From assembly GCF_900108915.1 (NCBI RefSeq), contig NZ_FNYH01000008.1:62001-126000 (forward strand): a stretch of 64,000 nucleotides of DNA, read 5' to 3'. A program made the translations under genes and the position numbers. Shown in pieces: positions 1-7,936 of this stretch; positions within the stretch are counted from its first letter, which is position 1; every line of letters starts with the position of its first letter. Below the pieces are notes generated by a model, which was not told where the DNA came from, searched no databases, and was given only the letters and a program-made list of their open reading frames with translations. Source of the stretch: Allopseudospirillum japonicum (lineage in GTDB: Bacteria; Pseudomonadota; Gammaproteobacteria; Pseudomonadales; Halomonadaceae).

Positions 1-6
1 TTTAGA

Positions 7-294
7 ATGAGTGGTCGTGTGGAAGGGCTTACAGAGCGGGCAGAGAATAGTATCCAGGTTCTCAATCTGGGCGATACAGAAAAAAATAATAAGGCACTGA
101 TTGAGATGCGTAAGCAACTAATAGATAGCCTCATTTGGGAAAAATATGGAGATGATCCTGCCAATCTTGAATTGGAAGATGATAAGGAACTTTTAAACTT
201 GCTTATTGACGATCTATTAACGCCAGAAGAAGGGAAATTGGCGCCATTTGCACCCGTACTTGTGAATATTCTGAGAAAAAGAATGGCTGACTAA
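7..294 (+). CDS. unknown small acidic protein next to hsdR (possibly 5'-truncated)
   Basis: I do not recognise this protein. As drawn it has 95 residues, but the frame is open to the left edge of the window, so the ATG at 7 may be internal and the gene may be longer. The visible part is acidic and predicted helical, with a Glu/Asp/Leu-rich middle (about residues 50-75) and a basic C-terminus ending in RKRMAD. No membrane segment, zinc motif or nuclease motif is visible. It ends 43 bases before hsdR on the same strand, so it probably belongs to the restriction operon. It could be an accessory protein or the tail of a larger gene. Confidence 0.6.
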   Translation: MSGRVEGLTERAENSIQVLNLGDTEKNNKALIEMRKQLIDSLIWEKYGDDPANLELEDDKELLNLLIDDLLTPEEGKLAPFAPVLVNILRKRMAD

Positions 295-337
295 TCAGAT
301 TGCAGCTCAAGTATCAGGGATTGAAGAGAGATAAGGC

Positions 338-3300
338 ATGACACAATACACACCAAAATTTCAGGAAGAATACAGTGCCAAGTTACCTGCGCTGACGTTA
401 TTGACTAACCTAGGGTGGTCGTTTCTCTCGCCTGCACGCGCGTTAGCTGCCCGAGATGGTAAAACGGATGCTGTTGTATTACGCCAAGTGCTACGCACTG
501 AACTGCAAAAACGCACCTTTACCTTTGCGGGGAAGCGTTATCCCCTCTCTGAAAAAGCCATTGATAACTTGATTGCCGAGGTTTGCAGCCCCGCACTTAA
601 CGAAGGCTTGTTAACCGCGAATGAGCGCCTGTACAACCATTTGCTGTATGGCATTTCGGTCACTGAATTTGTGGATGGCAAAAAAGCCAGCCCGACGGTT
701 GCGCTGATTGATTGGCAGAACCCAGCCAATAACAGCTTTGTATTCACCGAAGAGTTTACCGTGACCCGTTCCAATGGCGTCGAGAGCAGACGCCCAGATA
801 TTGTCTGTTTTGTCAACGGTATTCCCCTCGTGGTCATGGAAGCTAAGCGCCCAGATGGCAACACAAAAAAAGGCCCAACGATTGATGAAGGCATTTCGCA
901 AAGCCTGCGTAATCAGCGCCCCGATGAGATTCCTCACCTGTTTGCTTACAGCCAGCTATTGCTATCGATCAATGGCAATGAGGGGCGCTATGGCACTTGT
1001 GGCACGCCCGCTAAGTTCTGGGCCGCTTGGCGTGAGGAAGATATCACCGATGCCGAGATGCACGCCATCAAAAACAAAAAGCTTTCAGAGGACGCCTTAG
1101 CCAACTTGTTCGCGCATCGACCGGTGCAAGACTTAGACTGGTATCAAAACCTGACGGCTGCCGGTGAGCTGGCGGTGACCGGTCAAGATCAATTACTGAT
1201 CAGCCTATTAAGCCCTGCCCGCCTGCTGGAAATGATGCGTTATTTTACCCTGTTTGATAAAAAGGTGGGCAAAATCGTCGCCCGCTATCAGCAGGTGTTC
1301 GGTATCAAACGATTGATTGAACGCATCAATACCCGCACCAGTACAGGCGGCCGTGAAGGCGGTGTGATCTGGCATACCACTGGGTCGGGTAAGTCATTCA
1401 CCATGGTGTTTTTAAGTAAGGCGTTGATTCTGCATGACAGCCTCAAGCAGTGTCGCATTGTGGTGGTGACGGATCGAGTGGATCTTGAGCGTCAGCTTAG
1501 CAAGACTTTTGCCTCAGGTGGTGAACTGGCAGACAAGAAAGATAAAGCTGCGGCTATGGCCACCTCGGGGAAACGCTTAGCGGAGCAGATTGGCAAGGGC
1601 ACGGAGCGGATTATCTTCTCGCTGATCCAGAAATTTAATACCGCGACAAAACTCCCAGAATGCATCAATACCAGCTCGGATATCATCGTACTGATCGATG
1701 AGGGGCACCGAAGCCAGGGCGGTGAAAACCATATCCGCATGAAACAGGCACTACCTAAAGCAGCCTTCGTTGCTTTTACGGGGACACCCCTCCTCAAAGA
1801 CGATAAAACCACTAATAAATTTGGCCCGATTGTCCATGCCTATACCATGCAGCGCGCGGTGGAAGATCGGGCGGTCACCCCCTTGCTGTACGAAGAGCGT
1901 ATTCCCGATCTGGAGGTGAACGAACGCGCCATCGACAGCTGGTTCGAGCGTATTACTGAAGGGCTTTCCGATGACCAGAAAGCCGACCTAAAGCGCAAGT
2001 TTGCCAAAAAAGGTCAAGTGTACAGTGCCGATGATCGTATTCGCCTGATCGCCTTGGATATTGCCAACCACTTTGTCAAAAATATCGACGAGGGCTTAAA
2101 AGGCCAACTCGCCTGCGATAGCAAAGCCGCCGCCATCAAATACAAAAAATATCTGGATGAGGCGGGCTTATTTGAATCCGCCGTGGTAATAAGCGCACCC
2201 GATAGCCGTGAAGGTAATACCAGTGTCGATGAAGCTGCTATACCTGAAGTGACCCAGTGGTGGAAAGAGCATGTGGGGAGTCAAGACGAACCAGTCTATA
2301 CCAAACACCTGATTGAACGTTTTGATAAAGATGACTCGCTTAAACTTCTGATCGTAGTAGATAAGCTGCTGACTGGCTTCGATGCGCCAAAGAATGCCGT
2401 GCTCTATATCGATAAGCCTTTGAAAGAGCACAATCTGATTCAGGCGATTGCGCGAGTGAACCGCCTGCATCCGAAGAAAAGATTTGGCTTACTGATCGAC
2501 TATCGCGGCATTCTGGCGGAACTGGATACGACCATCCAGAAGTATCAGGACTTGGCTTCCCGCACTCAGGGCGGGTATGACATCAAGGATATTGCTGGCC
2601 TCTACAACCAGATGAGTACCGAGTACAAGCGCCTACCACAGCTGTACAAGCAGTTATGGGCGATCTTTGATGGCGTTAAAAACAAAAACGATATTGAGCA
2701 GCTACGTCAGGTGCTGGTGCCCAAGATTGCAGACAGAGACGGAGAGCTGGTGGATGTGCATCTCAAGGTGCGTGAAGATTTCTACGAAGCGCTAACGGCT
2801 TTCGCCAGCTGCTTAAAGGTTGCATTGCAGTCTGCCACCTTCTTTGAGGACAAGAGCTTCAGTGACGATGACCGCCGCCACTACAAGGAAACCGTCAAAC
2901 ACTTCTCTAGCCTGCGCCAGTTGGTACAGCAGGACTCTGGCGAGAAGGTGGATTATGACGAGTACGCCGACCAGGTGAAGAAGCTGCTGGATAAGCATGT
3001 GGTGGGTGTCGAGGTGAAAGAGCCCGAAGGTGTGTATGAAGTGGGCAAGCTGGGGCAGCAGCAATCGCCGGAAGACTGGGGCGATGATCCCTCTCCTACA
3101 AAAATCCGCAACGAAACCGACATTATTAAAACCCGTGTCACCCGCATGATTGAGCAGGAATTACAGGATGATCCCTATGCTCAGGAAGCCTTTTCTAAAC
3201 TGCTGCGCCAAGCCATCGAAGAAGCGGAGAAGCTTTTCGACCATCCGTTAAAACAGTACCTGCTGTTCCGTGAGTTTGCAGACCAGGTACAAGAGCGCCG

Positions 3301-3631
3301 CTTGAACGAGATCCCAGACGTTTTTGCTGGTAATCATCATGCCCAAGCTTACTTTGGTGTGTTCAAAAAAGTGCTGCTTGAAGCCTTAGCTGTGCTTGAT
3401 CAGCAGGTGCAGGATAAGTGGGTGAAGTTAGCTTTTGAGATTGATCAGACAGTTGAAACCTCTGTTGCGGAGCACTCTATCAACCCGCAGAACATCGAAG
3501 CCGATATTCGCAAAAAGCTACTGCCGCGCATGTTTCAGGAGTGCAAAGCGATTGGTGGAGGTATGGGACAAGCAAAAAAGCTAGTTGAAATGATCGTACA
3601 GATTACTCGCGTTGGACTGAAAGGGGCATGA
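338..3631 (+). CDS. hsdR: type I restriction enzyme, HsdR (R) subunit
   Basis: This is the motor and nuclease subunit of a type I restriction-modification complex, which translocates DNA using ATP and cleaves it away from the recognition site. The 1097-residue length is normal. The N-terminal HsdR nuclease domain has a PD-(D/E)xK core with Asp154 and the E-A-K triad at 168-170. The helicase part shows a Walker A motif (TTGSGKS, about 345-351), a DEAD-like box (DEGHRSQ, about 453), a TGTP motif and a motif VI (QAIARVNR, about 702). The C-terminal 300 residues are helical, as expected for complex assembly. Partners hsdM and hsdS are not in the window and would lie to the left. A metallopeptidase follows after 7 bases. 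Confidence 0.96.
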   Translation: MTQYTPKFQEEYSAKLPALTLLTNLGWSFLSPARALAARDGKTDAVVLRQVLRTELQKRTFTFAGKRYPLSEKAIDNLIAEVCSPALNEGLLTANERLYNHLLYGISVTEFVDGKKASPTVALIDWQNPANNSFVFTEEFTVTRSNGVESRRPDIVCFVNGIPLVVMEAKRPDGNTKKGPTIDEGISQSLRNQRPDEIPHLFAYSQLLLSINGNEGRYGTCGTPAKFWAAWREEDITDAEMHAIKNKKLSEDALANLFAHRPVQDLDWYQNLTAAGELAVTGQDQLLISLLSPARLLEMMRYFTLFDKKVGKIVARYQQVFGIKRLIERINTRTSTGGREGGVIWHTTGSGKSFTMVFLSKALILHDSLKQCRIVVVTDRVDLERQLSKTFASGGELADKKDKAAAMATSGKRLAEQIGKGTERIIFSLIQKFNTATKLPECINTSSDIIVLIDEGHRSQGGENHIRMKQALPKAAFVAFTGTPLLKDDKTTNKFGPIVHAYTMQRAVEDRAVTPLLYEERIPDLEVNERAIDSWFERITEGLSDDQKADLKRKFAKKGQVYSADDRIRLIALDIANHFVKNIDEGLKGQLACDSKAAAIKYKKYLDEAGLFESAVVISAPDSREGNTSVDEAAIPEVTQWWKEHVGSQDEPVYTKHLIERFDKDDSLKLLIVVDKLLTGFDAPKNAVLYIDKPLKEHNLIQAIARVNRLHPKKRFGLLIDYRGILAELDTTIQKYQDLASRTQGGYDIKDIAGLYNQMSTEYKRLPQLYKQLWAIFDGVKNKNDIEQLRQVLVPKIADRDGELVDVHLKVREDFYEALTAFASCLKVALQSATFFEDKSFSDDDRRHYKETVKHFSSLRQLVQQDSGEKVDYDEYADQVKKLLDKHVVGVEVKEPEGVYEVGKLGQQQSPEDWGDDPSPTKIRNETDIIKTRVTRMIEQELQDDPYAQEAFSKLLRQAIEEAEKLFDHPLKQYLLFREFADQVQERRLNEIPDVFAGNHHAQAYFGVFKKVLLEALAVLDQQVQDKWVKLAFEIDQTVETSVAEHSINPQNIEADIRKKLLPRMFQECKAIGGGMGQAKKLVEMIVQITRVGLKGA

Positions 3632-3638
3632 TTTATCA

Positions 3639-4391
3639 ATGAGTGCCCTGATATATCTAGAAGGACGTGAGCTGAGTTTCTTCTACGGCGATGAACGGAT
3701 TGTCTTTTTGCGTTTAGACCGTCCCAAGGCAAGTGGTAAAGTACAAATTAAGGTCTATCCGGATTGTCGGGTCGTCGCATCGGCCCCAGAAGATGCTGAC
3801 AGTGAGACAGTTCTATCCGCTGTTAAAAAACGTGGGCGTTGGATATACGAGCAGCTTAGAGATTTCCGTAAACAGCTTGAATTCACCACACCTCGGCAGT
3901 ACATCAGCGGTGAAAGCCATTACTACCTAGGGAAGCAGTACCTGCTAAAAGTGATTGAAGCACCAAAGCAGATTCAAGGCGTGAAGCTGCTACGAGGCAA
4001 ACTGGAAGTATCAGTACGAACAAAGTCCACCGAAAAGGTGAAAGAGCTACTGACTGACTGGTACAAAGCACGGGCCAAGGAAACCTTCGCCAAGCGCCTC
4101 GATGCGATGTTGGAGCAAGCCCTTTGGGTAGAAGCGCGGCCACCGCTGCGCATCCTGACCATGCAAACCCAATGGGGCAGCTGCTCATCCAATGGCCGAA
4201 TTACCCTGAACCCTCACTTGGTTAAAGCGCCTCGTGAGTGCATTGATTACGTGATTTTGCATGAACTTTGCCACCTTGCCGAACATAACCATAGCAAACG
4301 TTTTTACCGGTTGATGAGCCAAGTCATGCCTCATTGGCAACAAACGAAAGTACGATTAGATGGGATGGCGGCTGTGATTCTCAACGCTTAA
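3639..4391 (+). CDS. YgjP-like (COG1451/DUF45) zinc metallopeptidase
   Basis: This 250-residue protein belongs to the YgjP/DUF45 zincin family, sometimes labelled M48 family. The zinc site is HELCH at 208-212, with a third His in the family-typical NHS motif at 218. The conserved QWGSCSS segment lies near 180. There is no signal peptide, so it should be cytoplasmic. It starts 7 bases after the hsdR stop, so the two are almost certainly cotranscribed and perhaps translationally coupled. YgjP-like peptidases are often annotated beside type I restriction genes, but their substrate is unknown. A role in controlling or processing the restriction complex is inference only. Confidence 0.88.
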   Translation: MSALIYLEGRELSFFYGDERIVFLRLDRPKASGKVQIKVYPDCRVVASAPEDADSETVLSAVKKRGRWIYEQLRDFRKQLEFTTPRQYISGESHYYLGKQYLLKVIEAPKQIQGVKLLRGKLEVSVRTKSTEKVKELLTDWYKARAKETFAKRLDAMLEQALWVEARPPLRILTMQTQWGSCSSNGRITLNPHLVKAPRECIDYVILHELCHLAEHNHSKRFYRLMSQVMPHWQQTKVRLDGMAAVILNA

Positions 4392-4443
4392 GGTCGAAGG
4401 GGTGAAATCGCAGGGAGAAAGCCAGCGTATGCCAAGGCGTTGA

Positions 4444-4474
4444 AATAAAAAACTCCCTGCAAATACAGGGAGTT
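4444..4474 (-). terminator. rho-independent terminator of the acyl-CoA dehydrogenase gene
   Basis: A perfect 9-bp stem (AACTCCCTG 4451-4459, CAGGGAGTT 4466-4474) encloses a 6-base loop. Read on the minus strand it is followed by a T-rich run. It sits 34 bases after the stop of the minus-strand dehydrogenase gene. The plus-strand side lacks a T run, so it mainly serves the minus strand. Confidence 0.8.
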
Positions 4475-4507
4475 GTGTAAGTTAAAGCATCAAAACTAGA
4501 TGCGGTT

Positions 4508-6301
4508 TTACTCAACGTAAAACTGGTCTTCATCCATCGCCATAAGCACATCAGCACCTGCACGTACTTGGGCTTCTAAGCTCAAGGTCCGTGGCAAAAT
4601 ACGTTTGAAGTAGTGCGCACCCACTTTTAGTTTCGCATCATAGAAACCAGAAGTATCCGCAGCCACTTGCGCTTGTGCAGCGGCCATCATGCGTAGCCAC
4701 AAATAGCCATAAGTGACGAGACCAAACAGGTTCAGATAGTCTACCGCAGCCGCGCCGAGTTCTTCAGGGTTAGCACCTGCTTGCTCAACTAACCAAGCAC
4801 TGAGGCTTTCTAAACGCTGGAGTTCGGCTTCGAGCTGGCTGACGTAAGCGGCGAGTTCAGGCGCATCACAAGCGGCCATAAACTGACGCACATCGCTTGC
4901 AAAGTGAGCTAAATAACCACACTTATTGGCAACAATCTTACGCCCTACCAAGTCCATCGCTTGGATGCCGTTGGTGCCTTCGTAGATTTGTGCGATACGT
5001 GCATCACGTACGTATTGTTCTGCACCCCACTCACGCACATAGCCTTGACCACCGTAGATTTGCTGGGCTTCTACACACACATCAAAGCCACGATCTGTGA
5101 GGAAGGCTTTAGCCACTGGGGTTAACAAGGCAACTAATTCTGCGGCTTGTTTGCGTTGCTCTTCATCAGGATGATATTTACTAATATCAAGCTGCATACC
5201 AACATAGGAAGCAAAAGCGCGTCCGCCTTCGTTAAAGGCTCGTACGTTCAATGCCATACGGCGTACATCAGGATGCACTAAGATAGGATCAGCAATTTTA
5301 TCTGGGCACTTAGCACCTTTAGGCGCACGCGCTTGCAGACGCTCTTTAGCAAAATCCATGGCGCTTTGATAAGCGACTTCACCCAAACCAAGACCTTGGA
5401 TACCAATCGACAAACGCTCATAGTTCATCATGGTAAACATGGCGGCAAGGCCACGGTTAGGTTCACCTACCATCCAACCTTTGGCACCGTCAAAGTTCAT
5501 CACACAAGTGGCAGAACCTTTGATCCCCATTTTATGTTCGATAGAGCCGCAATTGACATTATTGGCATCGCCACTGCTGCCATCTTCGTTAATCAAGAAC
5601 TTAGGTACGATAAACAAAGAAATACCACGGGTGCCCGCAGGGGCATCTGGCAATTTAGCCAATACGAGGTGAACGATGTTTTCGCACAGATCGTGATCAC
5701 CACCTGTGATAAAAATTTTGGTCCCTGAAATGGTATAAGAACCATCTTCGTTAGGTTCTGCTTTCGAACGCAAGATGCCCAAATCAGATCCTGAATGTGG
5801 CTCAGTTAAGCACATGGTGCCCAACCAACGGCCCTCATACATAGGGGGCAGGTATTGCTCTTTGATTTCATCGCTGGCGTGCGAATCGAGCAATAAAACC
5901 GCACCTGAGTTTAATGCAGGATATAAAGTAAAGGAGGCGTTGGCGGCGTAGAGCATTTCTTCGAACAAGACAGTCAGCATTTTAGGCATGCCTTGACCGC
6001 CGTATTCAGGATTACCACCTAAACCCAACCAGCCACTTTCTGCCAAGGTGTCATAAGCTGCTTTGAAGCCAGCGGGGGTGGTTACCTTGCCGTCATCAAA
6101 GGTACAGCCTTCTTCATCGCCACTACGGTTAAGCGGGAAAAGTTCATTTTCGGTGACTTTTGCCCCTTCTTCGAGAATTGCATCTACAAGATCAGGGGTG
6201 ACTTCTGACATCGCCGGCATGGATGCCCACAAACTACCGGCATCAAAGACTTCATTAAGTACGAAACGCATATCGCGAAGGGGCGCTTTGTACATGGCCA
6301 T
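4508..6301 (-). CDS. acyl-CoA dehydrogenase, large (DmdC-like) type
   Basis: This FAD-dependent acyl-CoA dehydrogenase should catalyse alpha,beta-dehydrogenation of an acyl-CoA in beta-oxidation or a related path. At 597 residues it is longer than the classical 380-residue enzymes and has the extra C-terminal domain of the DmdC-like group (methylmercaptopropionyl-CoA dehydrogenase and fatty acyl-CoA paralogues). Visible motifs are MCLTEPHSGSDLG in the middle domain and QIYGGQGYVREWG followed by YEGTNGIQ, whose Glu (about 441) is the usual catalytic base. Substrate cannot be assigned from the sequence; a medium- or long-chain acyl-CoA is most likely. It stands alone, divergent from an MFS gene, and ends at a clear terminator. 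Confidence 0.93.
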   Translation of the reverse strand: MAMYKAPLRDMRFVLNEVFDAGSLWASMPAMSEVTPDLVDAILEEGAKVTENELFPLNRSGDEEGCTFDDGKVTTPAGFKAAYDTLAESGWLGLGGNPEYGGQGMPKMLTVLFEEMLYAANASFTLYPALNSGAVLLLDSHASDEIKEQYLPPMYEGRWLGTMCLTEPHSGSDLGILRSKAEPNEDGSYTISGTKIFITGGDHDLCENIVHLVLAKLPDAPAGTRGISLFIVPKFLINEDGSSGDANNVNCGSIEHKMGIKGSATCVMNFDGAKGWMVGEPNRGLAAMFTMMNYERLSIGIQGLGLGEVAYQSAMDFAKERLQARAPKGAKCPDKIADPILVHPDVRRMALNVRAFNEGGRAFASYVGMQLDISKYHPDEEQRKQAAELVALLTPVAKAFLTDRGFDVCVEAQQIYGGQGYVREWGAEQYVRDARIAQIYEGTNGIQAMDLVGRKIVANKCGYLAHFASDVRQFMAACDAPELAAYVSQLEAELQRLESLSAWLVEQAGANPEELGAAAVDYLNLFGLVTYGYLWLRMMAAAQAQVAADTSGFYDAKLKVGAHYFKRILPRTLSLEAQVRAGADVLMAMDEDQFYVE

Positions 6302-6609
6302 AAGCTTATCCTCGAAGATTAAAGAGTCCTAGGGTAATCAATGCGGAACTAAACCGCGCGTTTTAGTCATCATAACTCGCACCCCAGATCATAGCTAGTG
6401 CTGAGCGTGACTTATGAGTTTTTTTAAAACACCTCTTGAGCCTAGTCAACTTTGGTAATAAATACAAATACTTAATCACAAACTTCATTGAAAGACTCGC
6501 GTTTGCAGAAGTTTACATTGTTCTGTGAGAATTTCCCTTAAAATATTAGACTAGACAGTCTAGTTCCAATCTAGACAACCTATTTTTTCGGAAACCTGAG
6601 TCCTTGTTT
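6302..6609. other. divergent intergenic region, acyl-CoA dehydrogenase / MFS exporter
   Basis: This 308-base region holds the promoters of both divergent genes. The right third is AT-rich and contains the palindrome described at 6551. I see no coding capacity and no RNA gene. Possible -10 and -35 hexamers for the MFS gene (TTGTTC at 6518, TAAAAT at 6539) have a poor 15-base spacing, so I do not call the promoter. Confidence 0.5.
6551..6576. promoter_or_regulatory. palindromic operator upstream of the MFS gene (TetR-type look)
   Basis: CTAGACAGTCTAG at 6551-6563 is a perfect 13-base inverted repeat around a central A. The half-site CTAGAC recurs at 6571-6576, exactly 20 bases (two helical turns) downstream. 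Short, perfect palindromes of this kind are typical of TetR-family operators in front of exporter genes. No TetR gene is in the window. The ATG of the exporter is 34 bases downstream, so binding would block transcription. Confidence 0.5.
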
Positions 6610-7812
6610 ATGTCCTCGCTAACTTCTGCGCCCTTGGGTGTCAATAATATCCGTAATTTACTTTTGATGCTGTCTGCATTGACTGCCTTGGCCCCTTTAG
6701 GGACAGATATTTACCTCCCTGCGGTTCCCAGCATGGCGAGCCGTTTAGGCGTCGTTATCCATGATATAGAAATTTCTATCAGCTTCTTTCTATTAGGGCT
6801 AAGCCTTGGGCAGTTGCTAGGTGGGCCTTTATCAGATCAATTCGGGCGTCGCAAACTGGTATTAACTGGCTTGGTTGTTTTTTCCTTAGCAACCTTGGCC
6901 ATTATTTTTACCACCTCTGTCTATTGGTTATGGGGGTTACGTTTTGTGCAAGCGCTAGGCGGTGGGCTGGCGATGGTCAATAGTTCTGCAATTATCCGTG
7001 ATATTAGCTCGGGTCAAGTAGGGGCAGCGAACCTTATTCGAGTGATGCAGGTGATGATGCTAGCGCCCTTGGTCGCACCTATGTTGGGGATGCTGATTTT
7101 GCACTTTAGTGATTGGAGTATGATTTTTGCTTTTCTATTTATATACAGCTTGGTATTAATTTACTTATTTTATTATTACTTACCAGAAACCAGTCCTCAA
7201 CAAGCCAATAAGAATTTATTTAAAAATTATTGGCTTGTGCTCCAAGAATCCCGTGTCTGGGGGTTTATGATTTCTGTTTGTGCTGCTTATGCAGGTTTAC
7301 TCACGTTTGTCACTGCCTCGCCGAGTATTTTTATGGAATACTTTGGTTTGTCAGAAACCTTGTATCCTTTTGTCTTTGGATTAAATGTCCTAACTATGAT
7401 CTTGATGAGCCGAGTCAATTTGCATTTGTTAAGCCGGTTCACTTCTAAAAAAATTATTAGTATTGGCCAGAGTATCCAAGTTGTAGCCGGTGCTTGTATG
7501 CTAGTTTATGTCTTGTTTGTCCCTGTAATTAATTTATGGCTATTGGTTCCTTTAACCATGTTATTTATGGGTAGTCACAGTTTTATTATTTCCAATAGTA
7601 TTGCTTGTACCACAGAATACTTCCCTAAACAGGCAGGGACAGCCACGGCGTTATTAGCCGCCTTAGGCTTTTTGTCTGGGGGGGTAGCTGGTGGTTTGGC
7701 AGGACACTTTGCAGATGGTACCCCTTTGCCTATGGTCACTGTGATGTTAGTGAGCTGTTTGCTAGGTGCTATGATACGTATTTATATGCGTAAAACATTG
7801 AAAGTGTGTTAA
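6610..7812 (+). CDS. MFS multidrug exporter, Bcr/CflA type
   Basis: This inner-membrane major facilitator protein (400 residues, 12 predicted membrane helices) resembles the Bcr/CflA drug-resistance group, which exports drugs such as bicyclomycin or small peptides with proton antiport. Helix 1 carries the group's APLGTDIYLPAVPSM segment, and the loop between helices 2 and 3 has motif A (GPLSDQFGRRK). I place the start at the ATG at 6610; a TTG two codons earlier is possible. A palindromic operator sits just upstream, suggesting drug-inducible derepression. The gene is alone and divergent from the acyl-CoA dehydrogenase. Its substrate cannot be read from the sequence. Confidence 0.9.
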   Translation: MSSLTSAPLGVNNIRNLLLMLSALTALAPLGTDIYLPAVPSMASRLGVVIHDIEISISFFLLGLSLGQLLGGPLSDQFGRRKLVLTGLVVFSLATLAIIFTTSVYWLWGLRFVQALGGGLAMVNSSAIIRDISSGQVGAANLIRVMQVMMLAPLVAPMLGMLILHFSDWSMIFAFLFIYSLVLIYLFYYYLPETSPQQANKNLFKNYWLVLQESRVWGFMISVCAAYAGLLTFVTASPSIFMEYFGLSETLYPFVFGLNVLTMILMSRVNLHLLSRFTSKKIISIGQSIQVVAGACMLVYVLFVPVINLWLLVPLTMLFMGSHSFIISNSIACTTEYFPKQAGTATALLAALGFLSGGVAGGLAGHFADGTPLPMVTVMLVSCLLGAMIRIYMRKTLKVC

Positions 7813-7865
7813 TCACTTTTTTTGATAAAAAACCTGACCAAAGCGGGGAAGTTCTACCTATATAG

Positions 7866-7902
7866 AAAAAGAGACTTAGTGAGGCAAAACCTGCTAAGTC
7901 TC
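7866..7902 (-). terminator. rho-independent terminator of the HD-GYP gene
   Basis: Arms GAGACTTAG (7871-7879) and CTAAGTCTC (7894-7902) form a perfect 9-bp stem with a 14-base loop. On the minus strand the stem runs into a T run (the A5 at 7866-7870). It lies 34 bases after the minus-strand HD-GYP stop codon. The convergent MFS gene ends 58 bases to its left. Confidence 0.75.
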
Positions 7903-7936
7903 CTACTCCAAATAAAAAGATAAGGGGAAAATAAGC

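Noticed and set aside
1-4391. CRISPR or prophage near the restriction genes
   Set aside because: No repeat-spacer pattern, integrase or attachment-site duplication is visible.
5333-5728. 131-codon open frame on the plus strand inside the acyl-CoA dehydrogenase gene
   Set aside because: It is antisense to a well-conserved gene and its product has no domain character; it is a shadow frame.
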